Of a stretch of 64,000 nt of DNA, positions 1 to 12,018 are shown one piece after another; the first letter of the stretch is position 1; each line of letters starts with the position of its first letter. The stretch spans positions 5,798,501 through 5,862,500 of the forward strand of contig CM020507.1 in the NCBI GenBank assembly GCA_009823395.1, written 5' to 3'. The translations under genes were made by a program, and so were the position numbers. The notes under the pieces are model-generated. The model was not told the origin of the DNA. It saw only the letters and a list, made by a program, of their open reading frames with translations, and made no database searches. Source of the stretch: Thamnaconus septentrionalis. Taxonomy: Eukaryota; Chordata; Actinopteri; Tetraodontiformes; Monacanthidae.

Positions 1-558
1 CCGTGACGCTGCAGAAATTTTATGGCGTCATTTACTCAAATTCAGGACTTGACATCATTTTTATTTTATTTTATCTTATTTTTTGCCGGGGTTGGAGGAT
101 GTTGCTCGATGATGACCACAAAGTTAGTCATGTTGGAAAATAACAAATGATAAGAGATTCAGAGGTGAGAATGTGAGTTATTCCAACATTAAAAAATTTA
201 GCTATGACTAAGAGTCTTGAGTTTTGTTTTTGGTTTTTTTCTCAGAAACTGAAAATATCGTCATGATTGTTCACGGAATTGCTCTTGGTTCTCCGAGTGG
301 GAATTTTCAATCACTTAGTTTGTTTCTTTTTTCTCACTAAAAATCTTAATAATAGTGACTTTTTGTGGGAGGGGGTGAGGTGAGGTTTGAAGTTCTGTGT
401 GAATGTCATCGTTTAGCTCGGTGTTTTTCAACTTTTTTGAGCCACGGCACATTTTTATTTACATTGAAAAGGTCCCATGGCACACCACCAACTAAAAATA
501 TTATAAAATGACAAATTCATAAATTATAAATTTGGCCTAATACTGACAATATAATCTC

Positions 559-1511
559 TTAACCCTTTAGGCGCCATGGTCGCTAAATTGCGACAAGCGT
601 CATTGCTGAATTAAACAGGCCATAGCGGCAAATATGGTACTAAAAGTAGTTACCACTTTACACCAGGAGATGGCAGATACCTGTGGCTTCAATCTGAGTA
701 GGTCTGTTGTCGGGGTGTTTATATTCAGATTTTGGAGTATAAAGAGAGGGAAAGCCTCAGTCGAGGAGACGAGGAAGTGGTTGTAGTGGGAGCAGAGAGA
801 GAAAGACAGCGAATTTTACCGAGAATACATCGCCGAGAGGTTTCTTCGTTGACGAAGTATTTCGTCAAGTAATGTCTGACTCAGATAACGAAGAGGAATA
901 TTCGCACTCTGACGATGATGTTCAGTCATCCCGTGAGAGCGAGTCTGCCGGTTTAGTTACGCAGCGAGCGCCACGACAGTCACCAAGCAGAACATGCTTC
1001 GCCTCAGCGTGGCCGGGGTGTAGTGGGAGTGGGAGTGCGAATGAGGGTGAGGGGACGTGGTGGGGGAAGCAGGAGTGCTCAAAACACCGCTAAGTGTGAC
1101 GGAGGGCGCTGGGAATTAGTGATCAACGTGCTAGAAGCTGTGGGAGGAAACGCCCAGCCAGTGCCGGTGGAGGCAGCAGGGATGTTCGCGGTCACCCTGT
1201 AAATTACAGTGATGATGGCTGGGTCTGTTTGAGATATGTGGAACATTATCAAAAGTGGATAAAACATTTTGATGAGACTGTGGGGTATTGTGGAGAGAGT
1301 GACATACAGATCCCTGACATCTGACATAATACAAAAACAAACAAACAACCAAAAAAAATGTACTCCTTTCACAAAGTTTGGGTCATACTGAAGATTTTTC
1401 TCAATTACAGTATGGCTTTATCTCTAACAAATTTGAAGTCGCAGCCATCTGAAATCTTGGTATCAAAGTTGAGTATTTTCTTGTAAAAAATTCTGGCGCT
1501 CAAAGGGTTAA
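559..1511 (+). mobile_element. piggyBac-like element with truncated transposase N-terminus
   Basis: The element is bounded by TTAA on both sides (559-562 and 1508-1511), the diagnostic piggyBac target site. The inner termini read CCCTTTAGGCGCCA on the left and, reverse-complemented, CCCTTTGAGCGCCA on the right, a 14-bp inverted repeat with two mismatches. An open frame at 872-1093 encodes an acidic Ser/Asp/Glu-rich start (MSDSDNEEEYSHSDDD) of the kind found at the N-terminus of piggyBac transposases. It ends after 73 codons and the catalytic Asp-containing core is absent, so this is a non-autonomous internal-deletion derivative. It inserted into the hAT-like element at 419-1734 and is therefore younger than it. 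Confidence 0.7.
872..1093 (+). pseudogene. Truncated piggyBac transposase N-terminal fragment
   Basis: The 73-residue frame has a Ser/Asp/Glu-rich first half and then runs into arginine/serine-rich, low-identity sequence. No DDD/DDE catalytic core or C-terminal Cys-rich domain follows before the right TIR at about 1500. It lies wholly inside the TTAA-flanked element, which supports a transposase origin. The assignment rests on the acidic N-terminus plus context, not on a conserved catalytic motif. Confidence 0.45.
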
Positions 1512-2226
1512 TATATTCACACTCACTCAGTGTGAAACCTGTTTAGATGCTCACATACTGTAGCTGAAAAACAGGCTCACATTCATTTAAAAGCACCTTT
1601 TAAAGTCACTCCACAACGTTATGTGATTATTTCCTTTAGACTAATGAAGTAAAATTGGATCATTTTTCACAGTACATCTGACATTATCTGACGGTGCACT
1701 AGTGTGGCCGCGGCACAGTGGTTGAAAAACACTGCTTTGGCTGGTTGTTGAAGACTGATGTCGTTGAGTTTATTATTTCTGTAACTAACAATCTAAGAAC
1801 AGCACGATATACATAGCACTAATTAGCAATAGCTGTTGCTAATTCGTGCTATATTTTTTTGTAGTAGTAAAGTAGAGTGGTAAAGTGTAAAAGAAAAGAA
1901 GCTCGGTGTTGTGAGACGAGGCCTCAGTGTGTGTTTGCATCCTTCACTCCTCTGCATCTTCCTGAACAATAGTTGTGTTTGCATGCTGGTGTGTGTGAAG
2001 TCAGGCCCCCTCACAGACATGCACGCACGCAACCCCTCAATGAGTCACTGCCTCAGCGTCTCCTGGAAATTTTTGTGTGTTTATGCCTGCCGGTATGTGA
2101 AAGTCACCAGTTTGCTGCTGTGAAACAGAGGTCATGGGTTCGCTGGAAACTACTCTGCATTAGCCAATACCCTCTGGCCTTGTAAACACTGTATTTCAGT
2201 CCTTTCATTGTTACTCTGAGCAATCG

Positions 2227-2270
<44 letters not shown>
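2227..2270 (+). repeat. (TCA)n trinucleotide microsatellite
   Basis: About 14 uninterrupted TCA units in the CNNM intron. Confidence 0.95.
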
Positions 2271-2273
<3 letters not shown>

Positions 2274-2576
2274 TCAACTTTTATTTTATACCTTTTGCAC
2301 CTTTCAAAATAAAAGCCTTCTTCTTAAAGTTATAATTTTAATTAAAATAAAACAAATCGTAAGATTGTCCTGAACATAAATGATCAATATTCTTATTTAA
2401 TTGAAATTTAATTTTACATTTAGGCACCTACACCATCATCATCATAACCATTATCTCACCTTAATCTCTCTAATATTCGCCTGCTTCGAGCATCGTGTCC
2501 TCTCTTCCTCGTGTCTGTCTTTATGTTGTTCATTCTTTTGTGTGGCAGCACATTTTCAACACGGCCACTGATGTGT

Positions 2577-2616
<40 letters not shown>

Positions 2617-2623
2617 TCCACAG

Positions 2624-3262
2624 AGTTCCGCTCGCCCTCCCACCTGAGCGGTCTGAACCGCACGGCCTCGCTGAGCGGCGCTGAGCGCAGCGACTCATTA
2701 TCAGTCAGCGGCAGCAACACTCAGCTCAACAGCACCCTGCCGCTGCAACAGTACACACCCGACTTCTACGTCAGAGCCCTCAGCGACCTTCAGTTTGTCA
2801 AGGTCAGTAGCCTGGTGCAGCCCCACAAGTTCAAACCCTGGTCACTGATAGTGGTGGATCATCAGTGACTTAGTCATATTCAGTCCAGCCTAAATTAGTA
2901 TGCCTCATATTACGGTCAATATGACACTCAACCTCCTCCTCTTCCTCCTCCCCTTCCTCCTCCTCATCCTCTTCCTCCTCCTCCTCCAGATCACTCGGGC
3001 TCAGTACCAGAACGGTCTGATGACGTCTCGGTTGGACAGCACTCCTCAGTCGCCGGAGAGCAGCCACAACCTGGATGGCCTGGATCAGGCCACGCCCACC
3101 GTCACGCCCTCCACCATCCTAGACTTTGGGGGCGGAGCCACGCTGACGGAGAATGGGCCGGACGAGACCACCCTTCTCCTCATCAACGAGCACAACTCAC
3201 CGCACCTGGCCAACAACAACAACAACAGCAGCAGCAGCAGCAGACTGGAGAACAGCGTTTGA
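2624..3262 (+). CDS. CNNM2/CNNM4-type metal (Mg2+) transport mediator, last two coding exons
   Basis: Only the C-terminal tail is inside the window. Exon 2624-2802 follows acceptor CAG and ends AAG|gtcagt. Exon 2990-3262 follows a long pyrimidine tract and CAG, and ends in TGA. Joined, they give a cytoplasmic tail with RTASLSGAERSDSLS, then NTQLNSTLPLQQYTPDF, RALSDLQFVKITRAQYQNG, a TPQSPES phospho-type segment, GPDETTLLLINEHN, and a poly-Asn/poly-Ser end before LENSV. The blocks 'RALSDLQFVKI.R.QYQNA' and 'PDET..LLNE.N' characterise the tails of cyclin-M (CNNM) proteins, plasma-membrane Mg2+ homeostasis factors with DUF21, CBS-pair and cyclic-nucleotide-binding-like domains. Those domains would lie upstream of the window. 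The tail looks most like CNNM2. Linkage to il1b/ckap2l (human chromosome 2q) favours cnnm4, so the paralogue is left open. The tail is preceded by a (TG)n tract and followed by very long simple repeats in the 3' UTR. Confidence 0.8.
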
Positions 3263-3358
3263 CCCTTGACCCCTTGGCCCCGCCCCATGCCCTGCCCACA
3301 TCCATATGTTTCCATGTGTGCACTACTACAACCAAATGTATGCTGAGGAGGAGGGGTG

Positions 3359-3446
<88 letters not shown>

Positions 3447-3763
3447 CTTTGCACAGGGGACAAGCCCTAAAGAGACGAGCCATGTGTGTCAATACATGGG
3501 AATTAAACACCGCCGCCAGCCTTCCCTTCCTATTGGCTGTCCCTCATCAGACTCAGGGAGACTCCGCCCCTCTTCTCTCCCCCACCCACCCATCCATACA
3601 GCTAGAAGACAAAGAGCACGATCGTCATGTCAGCAGCTCAGACACAGTCATATATGTTGATAGTGACTATTTATTGACACACCACAGAGACAAGACATTC
3701 ACACATTCACTTCCTGTTTGTGTTTCATTCGGAGGAGGAGGGGCGCTTTGAGAGGATTTCTGT

Positions 3764-3809
3764 ATGTGTGTATATAAACACACACACTATATAATCATAT
3801 ATATATATA

Positions 3810-3848
<39 letters not shown>

Positions 3849-4247
3849 ACATATGTATACATGCATGTATATGTGTATATATATATATATATGTGTGTGT
3901 ATGTATACATGTATGTATATGTATATGTGTATATATATATATAAGTGTGTATATGTATATATGTATGTATATATATATATGTATGTGTATATATGTATGT
4001 ATATATATATATATGTATGTATGTCTTTATATTTGTATGTATACATACATATAATATGTACATATATAAATACACACACATATATATATATATGCATGTA
4101 TGTATGTATATGTATATGTATATTATATATATGTATGTGTATATTATATATATGTGTGTGTGTATGTGTACATATATATATATGTATATATATGTATATG
4201 TATGTATATATATATACATATATATGTATATGTACATACATATATAT
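3764..4247. repeat. Compound (TA)n/(TATG)n/(TG)n microsatellite
   Basis: Nearly pure alternating purine-pyrimidine sequence over about 480 bp made of TA, TG and TATG/TACA units. It is open in several frames on both strands only because the units lack stop-codon phases. Confidence 0.9.
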
Positions 4248-4697
4248 CTTTCTATTTTCCTAGTGTGCATAGCAGGTGTGGGCAGTCCAGAGCCTTTTTC
4301 CTCCTTGAATTGTTGGAGGGATTTTTGCAGCGTCGTGATCAAGACAATCAATCAAAGTCATGAATGTGTTCGGTCAAATGTGTCGGGTACGAAAACCTCC
4401 GGGAGGGGCGGGGGGGTGTTTTGGTTTCTCCTCTTATCTTCTTTGTCTTTTTTTGTTTGTTTTTGGTAATTTTTTTAATCCTCCTGAAAAGATGCAACGG
4501 GCATTTTTTCAGATTTTAAAGAGCAAAATCTGCGCAAATCTGTTTTCAGGCAGGTGGGGAATGTTTCAGGAGCAGAGGCTTTGTCTGTGTGTGTGTGAGA
4601 CCAAACTGGGCCATTACCAGACTTTTGTTGGAAACCAAAAGAGCGACGCACTCTGATGAGAAAATAATGATAGAAATCTGATGTTTATTTATTGAGA

Positions 4698-4700
<3 letters not shown>

Positions 4701-4780
<80 letters not shown>
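4701..4780 (+). repeat. (GT)40 microsatellite
   Basis: Eighty bases of uninterrupted GT. Confidence 0.95.
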
Positions 4781-4782
<2 letters not shown>

Positions 4783-6164
4783 GTTATTGTCTGGGTGGGA
4801 GACTTTTTATCTTGTGCCTAATTGTGCGATTTTTAAGACGTTATCTTGCATCCAGTGATTATGTTTGCTTCACTTTTGATTTCTTTTGTAAATCCATGAG
4901 GGGAATCAGTGATGGTGTTGAACGATGATGTCGAGCAAAGCTTTGCCACATGACGACGGTTCTTTGCTCGTGTTGTTGCTCCAGTTGTTTTTGTAACGAC
5001 GATGCTCACACTCCACTTCTCTTCTACTGTACCAACATTGTTAAGATCATTTTAAAGGAAAGCAAATCCGATCGCCGACCTTGTAAATCATGATTTACTC
5101 CTACATTTTTTGTCCTTAATGCTTTTTTCTTTTTTCTTTTAAAAGCAAAAGTCAATGACCTGTTGTCATGTTCTTACTTCACACCAAAGAGACGGTTGTT
5201 GCTGCTGCTGCTGTTCTGCTCTCTGTTTGGCTCTGTGGGGTGATCACGGGTGCTCCAACAACTCGCTGCTTTCTGTATTTTATTTTCCCATACGTTGGCA
5301 CACCGGGAGGTGAAACCAGGCCACATCCTTGTCGTCTGTCCCTGTTGTGGGGGGATAAAAAGGGATCCTGGGAAAAAGGTTGGACGTGGACGAGGGAACA
5401 AGCGCACCACGACGGGACGCTGTGAGGCATCTTTTCGTTTTTACACAGTGACATTCTAACTCAACAACACTGACAGTTTCAAAAATCACTAAGCTCCTAC
5501 TGTGACGATGTTTCAACAGAGTCGTGTTTTCTTAAAATAAAACTGTATTTTGTTTTTGTTTTTTTGATTATTTTTTTTTTACTGGAAGGTCTGTGGTCTT
5601 GTGCTTCCTTCTCTCTTCTCTCCTCGACGAGCGAGCAAGCGAGCGAAAACATGAAAGAGGGAAGGTTGCGCCTTCACTTCCCTCTCACTCGGAAGTCAAG
5701 CGCCTTTCTGTCATGAAGTGTGACTCTTGGAGAAGTTCCTGGTTGTTTTCACACTGTGGGAAAAGCCTGATTATCGCGACTTCACGCGTCATTAAAAAGA
5801 ACAAGACTCACGTCTGACACAATCGTTTTTCTCAGTACTGTGGGCTGAATGACCACAAACAAAAACAAAACTATGACGATATTTGGATAATTGATTTGAA
5901 GAAAAAAAAAAAAAAAAAAACTCCTAATTTTCTTGTTTAAAACTTGCTTTGGAAGGGTAGAAGAAGAAGAAAAAAAACGTATGGTGGATGATGAAGTCGC
6001 TGGTGGGACTACAAATCCCAGCCAACTGCACTTCTCTTTCTCCTCATCCCTTTTTCCACCACGTGTTCTGTGGATTTTCGCAGAAATGTGGATCTATTGC
6101 CCTGTTATCCTACACTGGCCTTGACCTCGTGTCACCACGTTCCCATTCAATTGGTCAATTCAGT

Positions 6165-6544
6165 TCCTCCATCCATCCATCTTCTATACCCGCTTATTCC
6201 TATTCAGGGTGACGGGGGTCTGCTGGAGCCTATCCCAGCTGTCTTAGGGCGAAGGCAGGGTACACCCTGGACAAGTCGCCAGTTCATCGCAGGGCCACAT
6301 AGAAACAAACAACCATTCACACTCACATGCACACCTACGGACAATTTAGAATATTCAATTGACCTCACATGCATGTTTTTGGACTGTGGGAGGAAGCCGG
6401 AGAACCCGGAGAGAACCCACGCAGACACAGGGAGAACATGCAAACTCCACACAGAAAGGTCACAGGTCCGGGCCCCGGAATCGAACCCACGACCTTCTTG
6501 CTGTGAGGCGGCAGCGCTAACCACTGCGCCACCGTGTCGCCCCA
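6165..6544 (-). mobile_element. tRNA-derived SINE, family 1 (nearly full length)
   Basis: Read on the minus strand it starts GGGGCGACACGGTGGCGCAG with an A-box-like GTGGCGCAGTGGTTAGCGC and a B-box-like GGTTCGATTCC. It runs through the typical fish SINE body (TGTGGAGTTTGCATGTTCTC, CATCGC/CTGGCGACTTGTCCAGGG) and ends in a (GGAT)n tail, seen as ccatccatccatc at 6170-6182. Other copies in the window are at 19683-20072 and 30558-30912. The internal RNA polymerase III promoter identifies a SINE, not a functional tRNA gene. Confidence 0.85.
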
Positions 6545-6557
6545 ATTCAGTTCCTTT

Positions 6558-6822
6558 AAATGGTAAATGGACTGCACTTATATAGCGTCCATACACATGG
6601 TACCCCAAAGCTTTACAAAGGCGTCTCATTCACCCATGTACTCACACTCAGACACCAGTGGGTGGCTGCTGCCACGCAAGGTGCTGCCAGTCCCAATGGG
6701 AGCAATTTAGGGTTGAGTGTCTTGCCCAAGGACACATACGACAGACTTGGATGGAGCGGGATTTGAACCACCAATCGGTCATTGGACAACCCGCTCTACC
6801 TCCTGAGCTACAGTCGCCCCTA
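6558..6822 (-). mobile_element. tRNA-derived SINE, family 2
   Basis: On the minus strand the head reads GGGGCGACTGTAGCTCAGGA, then GGTAGAGCGGG, with B-box GGTTCAAATCCC about 40 bases later: a tRNA-like A/B-box pair. The far end (TGGTAAATGGACTGCACTTA) is the familiar tail module of a dispersed fish repeat. It lies immediately beside the family 1 SINE in the same orientation. Confidence 0.75.
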
Positions 6823-7651
6823 TTGTCACCAACATTAACTGCCAAAGTCAGTTTTTGGCAGCAGCCACACATGACAGCAAGAATGAACCAAATTATAGAT
6901 GAAAACAGTATCATATCAAACTATATAAAAATAATAATGGTGCAACAACACAAGTTCACAGTGCAAAGGAGAGCCGGGGGGTGTCAGCGTTCCAAAGTAT
7001 GTTGCACAGAGAAAGAGAAATGTTATCGAGTTTCATTTAAGTTGTACAACTACAGGAATATGGTCCAGGTGACGAAGCAGGTGGGAGAGGCTGGGACTGC
7101 CAAGGTGACGATTAGACTCCTTTTATTGGCTACTTGTTAAACATTGACTACTTTTTATTCTTGTTTTGAAAGAAACCGAACAAACTTCCCATCTTCCACA
7201 TTCCATCACATCCTCCAGTATCGAGCCAAAGTCGCCTGTCACTGACTGGGAATATTATGTGATTAGAGACATGGATCCATCCATCCATCCATCCATCCAA
7301 ACACCCTTGGATGGGTGCATGGATGCATGGGGTAACAGTACAATAACTGCAAAATGTGAATGTTATGAATGTGGTATGTGTCTTTTTAACATGGTTTTTA
7401 GTATTTATTGCTTTTTTTAATGAATACAAATGCACCGAAGGAAGACGCTTTTAAATTCAGTTGTCCTCCTGTATAATGACAATAAAGAATTCTATTCCAT
7501 CCATCCATCCCCCTGCACTGGGGCTCTGCTGGAGCTTCTTCCAGCTGTCATAATTAAAAACAGACCTAATGTTTTTCCTCAAATGTCCAGACTTTACTCA
7601 TCCACAGACTTTGCAATCTGTCTGCAATTCTGTTACAAACCAGATTTCACA

Positions 7652-7699
<48 letters not shown>

Positions 7700-7788
7700 T
7701 CTGTTATTTCTTTCCCTTAAAGCAACAGCAAGGTTGATGGACAGAAGTTGCTTATTAAGCTTCACACTTCAGACTGATTTACTGTATG

Positions 7789-7805
7789 TTTATATATATA
7801 TATGT

Positions 7806-7886
<81 letters not shown>
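7789..7886. repeat. (TA)n followed by (CA)n microsatellite
   Basis: A TATATA run with minor interruptions, then about 12 CA units and a short TA tail. Confidence 0.9.
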
Positions 7887-7888
<2 letters not shown>

Positions 7889-8344
7889 CATATTTGCTGA
7901 TGTAAGACATCCGTCAACACTGTTGGTCTAATCTTCAACTAATCTCTCAGGGAACCAACCTGTAACGGTATGCAGGCTGTTATCAGTATCTGCTGCTTGA
8001 CTCACTCAGGCTTTCCTGCCCTTTTAAGTACTGCAGTGACACTCCAGCCACGGTGACGTGTTTCTGCGTGGGCTATGGAGCAACCAGATTATTGTTATTT
8101 TGTTTTTAGTTTTTTTCTTTTTATTTCAACCCAAAATCATTTCAGAGAGAGCAGAGGTCCAAAAAAATAATAGGTCATGTTGTGTGTCTGTGTGTGGAAG
8201 AATAAACCATGTTTGGAGAAATGAAGAGAAAGATGAGGTTCATGCAAAGAGGAATCGAGCAAACAAAGAAATAAGATTCACTCTTCTGCGTCCACTTCTC
8301 TCTCACGCTCACTCACTTCATGTCCTGCCTCACTTCATCCTGAA

Positions 8345-8665
8345 ATCTCCTCTCTGATCCTCCTCCTCCTTCTCCTGCACCTCCTCCTCTTACTTCTCCT
8401 CCTCTTCCCTCTTCCTACTCCTCATTCTTCTACTCTTCCTTCTCCTCCATCACCTGCTCCTCCTCCTCCTCCCTCCCACTTCCCACCTCGGCCTCCTCCT
8501 CAGATCTCCTCTGTTCCTCCTCTGGACACATCCAAACATCTCAGTCTGGTTTCATCTCCAGACCTTCTAAGGTGCTCCGTCCCTCTGATGTCCTCCTTCC
8601 TGTTCCTGTCCTCTTCCTCTTCACCTTCACTCCTTCCTGTTCTGCCTCCTGTCTTTTCCTCATTG
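8345..8665. repeat. Pyrimidine-rich (CTC/CTT)n low-complexity tract
   Basis: Plus strand is dominated by CCTCCT and CTTCCT units with scattered interruptions. The strand asymmetry suggests possible triplex or R-loop propensity; no gene is implied. Confidence 0.6.
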
Positions 8666-10632
8666 ACGCTGCCTGTGTCTAAACCAAGCAAGATTGTTGG
8701 TTAATGTTAAATAAAACAATATGTTAAATGTTTTTCTTTAAAAACTCACTTGACATTTGAATAAAAGACATTGTTTTGTAACAATCCTAACTTTATTGTC
8801 ACCAAATTACGGCAAGTCATCATTGGAGTTGTTGTTTCAATCCCCAAGGTTTCAGCTCACATTTCTCTTATGATCACCATGAGAATTATGGTGCAAATTG
8901 TCACACCACTTATGAATTGAATATATTTTCTTCCAGTTCTGTGATCACCTTACCTTGGTGCGCCTTTCTTTCATTTGTTTTGTTGTTGTTTCAGTTTTTT
9001 TAGGTGTGCCAAATCCTTTATTGCTCTGTTCTGCTGAGTGGCAGTTTGGTATTTACGAGCGATGATGAAACACTCGCCATGGTTTCAACTGCTGTCAGTG
9101 TAGCAGGTTTAAATGACATGTTTAGGGAAGTTAAGCCCATTTTAGGGAAGTGGGCAGAACCAAGTTGGACTCACAGCGGCTCCTCTCCATCCCTCTGACA
9201 TCACTGGGAATTTTGCCTGCCGCACCAGTTCTGCAGGTACAAGGACGACCCACGTTCTATTCAATTGGGCGGATGTGGCAAAAGCTGCTGTTGGGAAAGA
9301 CGTGATGAAATATGTCTCAGGTAACAGTGACGTTTTCAGACAAAAGTATTCACACATTGCTTGTGGATAGGAAATACTTCCCTTATTCTGAAAGGCGAGT
9401 GAGTGCTTCCTTCTTCCACTGTGCAACAGAGAGAGAAGACACAAGCAATGGAATGGATCAGAGAGATGTAGAGAACTGCCTGGTGTGCCCACCTTGAAAC
9501 CTTTTTTTATTTGGGATAACTAGAAAGATTTTGAATTGGGACCGAGCACACCATCAGCCCCAGGTTAAGGAGCTTTCTGAAATATTGTCTGCCTCTGACC
9601 TGCATATAATGCTCCTAAATCATTTGCACTGTGATATTAATTTTGTCAGACAAGGACTATTTTTAAAACATGGAGAAGTAACAGTATGGAAGAAGCCAAA
9701 GCTTAGAAATGATGTTCAGTTTAAGAATGATGATGATGTTACAGAACCTTTTGTTTCCTTTCATTCACAGTGAAGGCAGAGGTAGCTCTGCGCTCCGTGA
9801 AGAACAGTGACCTTTGACCTCTGACAGTGGAAGTGTGAATTTTGTGATCTCCGGATTGGTGGAAGATGAACTCATTTCACTGTCCTTTGTGTTGCGATTT
9901 AGAAAATTCTCTTTTTGAATCAATTCAGCTGAGAAAGACCATGATTTACTGGAAACATAAAGGGGAGATTCTGTGCTGGTTGTTTGAAAATTAGGTTTTT
10001 GCTCTGGCTGAATTTATAGATAATGCTGGTAATGGCGACAGAGTATTTTGGATCCCATCTGACAAGTTGTTTGGTTTGTATGTGCCGCTAATTTTCACGG
10101 TTGTGTTACGTTCTGCTCTCTTTTTCTTCTGAAGTCACATGACTGTCGTGGACACAATTGTGGGAATATTACTGACCAATGTATTGATCAGTGTCTAAAG
10201 AGCCCATGAGGTCTGGGCAGCAATCAGGATGTTTGACACTCAAATAAACAGATCAATCAGTCAATAAATCAATCAATCAATCAATCAAGTCGTGTGACAA
10301 GGAAGTGCAGACAGCTGAGCGCCAGACACTCAGCTGCTCCGTGGTGGATGTAGGTGAGGGAATGTAGGTCAGACAGCTCACGGCTTTACCAACGCAGAGT
10401 GGCAGGTGTGTCTCTGAGTGACTTCAAATCCAACTGCATTTTCTGCTCATATCTGACGTGCTGCTGTTCCATAGTGTCCAACCAACCAATGCTTCCGTGG
10501 GTTGTGTTGTGATTCTTCGTGCCTTTCCCGCTTCCTGCTGCCTGCATGAAAGAGGGCATTAGTCAGCACCAACTGCGTGGGCCTCAAGCAGCAGCTTGGC
10601 AGAGACACACCCTCACAAACATGTGCATACCT

Positions 10633-10669
<37 letters not shown>

Positions 10670-10794
10670 TATATACTTTATTGAGAATATAATTGAAAGT
10701 CATGACATCGTTCTCTTCCTCCTTCCTATAGCCAACAGCGTCGGTCTTCTGATTTTAGTGCTTTGTTGTAAACATTAAAGTTTTCACATCAATC

Positions 10795-10833
10795 ATAATA
10801 ACTACGTGCTCAAAATGAGCACGTAGTTATTAT
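10795..10833. repeat. Perfect 18-bp inverted repeat with 3-nt loop
   Basis: Left arm 10795-10812 (ATAATAACTACGTGCTCA), loop AAA, right arm 10816-10833 an exact reverse complement. It is followed by a short (TAT)n run. Confidence 0.9.
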
Positions 10834-12018
10834 TATTATTATTTCAGGAGCGTAACAGCTGTGAACCTGCTGCTTTTAAAAAACCCTGTCAGGCAAAGTG
10901 AGAAAAATTAGTTTAAAATAAATGTACATGGTCTGCTTTTAGTGTGCAATTCAAAGACTATTACTCAAGCCTGTGGCTCTCAATGCAGGTGACTGTGGGC
11001 TGAATCCTGCACCAGACTCTTGACTCCGCCCTTAAAAAGGAATATCTGAATGAGGAAGTGAAGAAACGATAGAGCCAGTGGCAGTTGCGCAACTTTACCA
11101 CAAACATGCCAACTGTGGCTTGTGGAATTTTCCCCTGTAAAATGAAAAAGAAACAATACATTTGTGGCTTTGATTTTCAATGTGTCATGATTAGCTTTTA
11201 AATGGTGAATGCTGACTGTCAAACCAATAATAAAATAGTTCCTCTTCTTCTTTTTTATTATCATTATTGTTAAAATTTAGTAGTAGTAATAGCACTGTTA
11301 TAATTGAACCTAGTACAGCTGGTATTGGCAGTATTTCTTCTCTCCATTGCTTTGGGTCCCAGTCCACCCCGAGTTCACCAGATGCTGTGATCAACTTGTT
11401 TGAGACTGAATTTATTGGTCAGAATGAGTGACACCATGAATCTGACTGCGAGTGCTGTTCCACCACTTCAGCACAATGAGCGCGCTCTTTACCTTTTCGT
11501 TTGTAGTAACTGGATGTTGCATGAATGAATTTTAACATCAAAGACGTTTTTTTTTTCGTGTGTTATTCGAATGTGCAACCAATGTGTGCCACAGCAGGTA
11601 TAAGAAAGATATGAGATCAGGTGGGACGACAGAAAAACAGGCATCCACACTAACAGTGCTGGCAAGATGCTTTCTGCATCAAACCTTTGGCACTAGACCT
11701 CAAAAGCAGCCATATAGTTGTTAAAAGGCCGCTATAAAATATGTCACATTCTCTTCAATGACCGACCTTCACCGACCTGTCATGTTATGTAACCACCCAT
11801 TTCACCCTAATGTGAAATATCGTCATAATAATGATATGTTCAAAAAGTAATGTGCTAATTGTTGCACACTCCTTCCTCGAGGCTGAGCGCTATTATCAGT
11901 GGCATCACCTTCTGCCGTTGTGTCGCAATCGTGAAACCTGATGGCTTTGTAGGAGCAGGGAGTACAGCGTTTCACAATCATGGCAGCTCACAAGTGAGAG
12001 CAGTACGTGGACCTTCCC

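Larger units (their letters stand above)
419..1734. mobile_element. hAT-like non-autonomous DNA transposon, interrupted by a piggyBac-like insertion
   Basis: The left end begins CGGTGTTTTTCAAC and the right end, reverse-complemented, begins CAGTGTTTTTCAAC. Both ends continue into GCCACGGCACA/GTGCCGCGGCCACA-like sequence, so these are terminal inverted repeats. The flanking 8-mers gtttagct (411-418) and ctttggct (1735-1742) agree at 6 of 8 positions, as expected of an aged hAT 8-bp target-site duplication. No transposase frame is present outside the nested insert. The family assignment is inferred from TIR style and duplication length. Confidence 0.65.
1..2623 (+). other. Intron of the CNNM-type gene (no coding exon seen)
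   Basis: No exon was recognised before the splice acceptor at 2622-2623. Since the first exon seen (2624) starts in mid-codon, this stretch must be intronic. It contains the nested transposons at 419-1734, an imperfect hairpin at 1813-1852, a (TCA)n tract at about 2227-2270 and a (TG)n tract at 2581-2615 that directly abuts the acceptor. Confidence 0.6.
3263..5541 (+). other. Probable 3' UTR of the CNNM-type gene, microsatellite-rich
   Basis: No splice signal or coding frame follows the stop codon. A candidate polyadenylation signal AATAAA is at 5536-5541. The interval contains (GT)n at about 3360-3446, a roughly 480-bp compound (TA)n/(TG)n tract at 3764-4247 and (GT)40 at 4701-4780. The long open frames there are translations of simple repeat and are not genes. 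The exact mRNA end is inferred. Confidence 0.45.

Noticed and set aside
2227..2270. Regular direct repeats as a CRISPR-like array
   Set aside because: Simple trinucleotide microsatellite in a vertebrate intron; no spacers.
3725..4351. Open frames of 96-208 codons on both strands rich in Tyr/Ile/His/Cys/Val
   Set aside because: Pure translation of (TA)n/(TG)n microsatellite in all phases; no splice or start context.
6480..6540. tRNA-like A and B boxes
   Set aside because: Part of a SINE head with the SINE body attached; no cloverleaf acceptor stem. Same for 6730-6820 and 55400-55482.
9004..9773. Short plus-strand frames of 61-80 codons in unique-looking DNA
   Set aside because: No recognisable family and no consistent splice phase; might be an old retroelement or pseudogene but not supportable from sequence alone.
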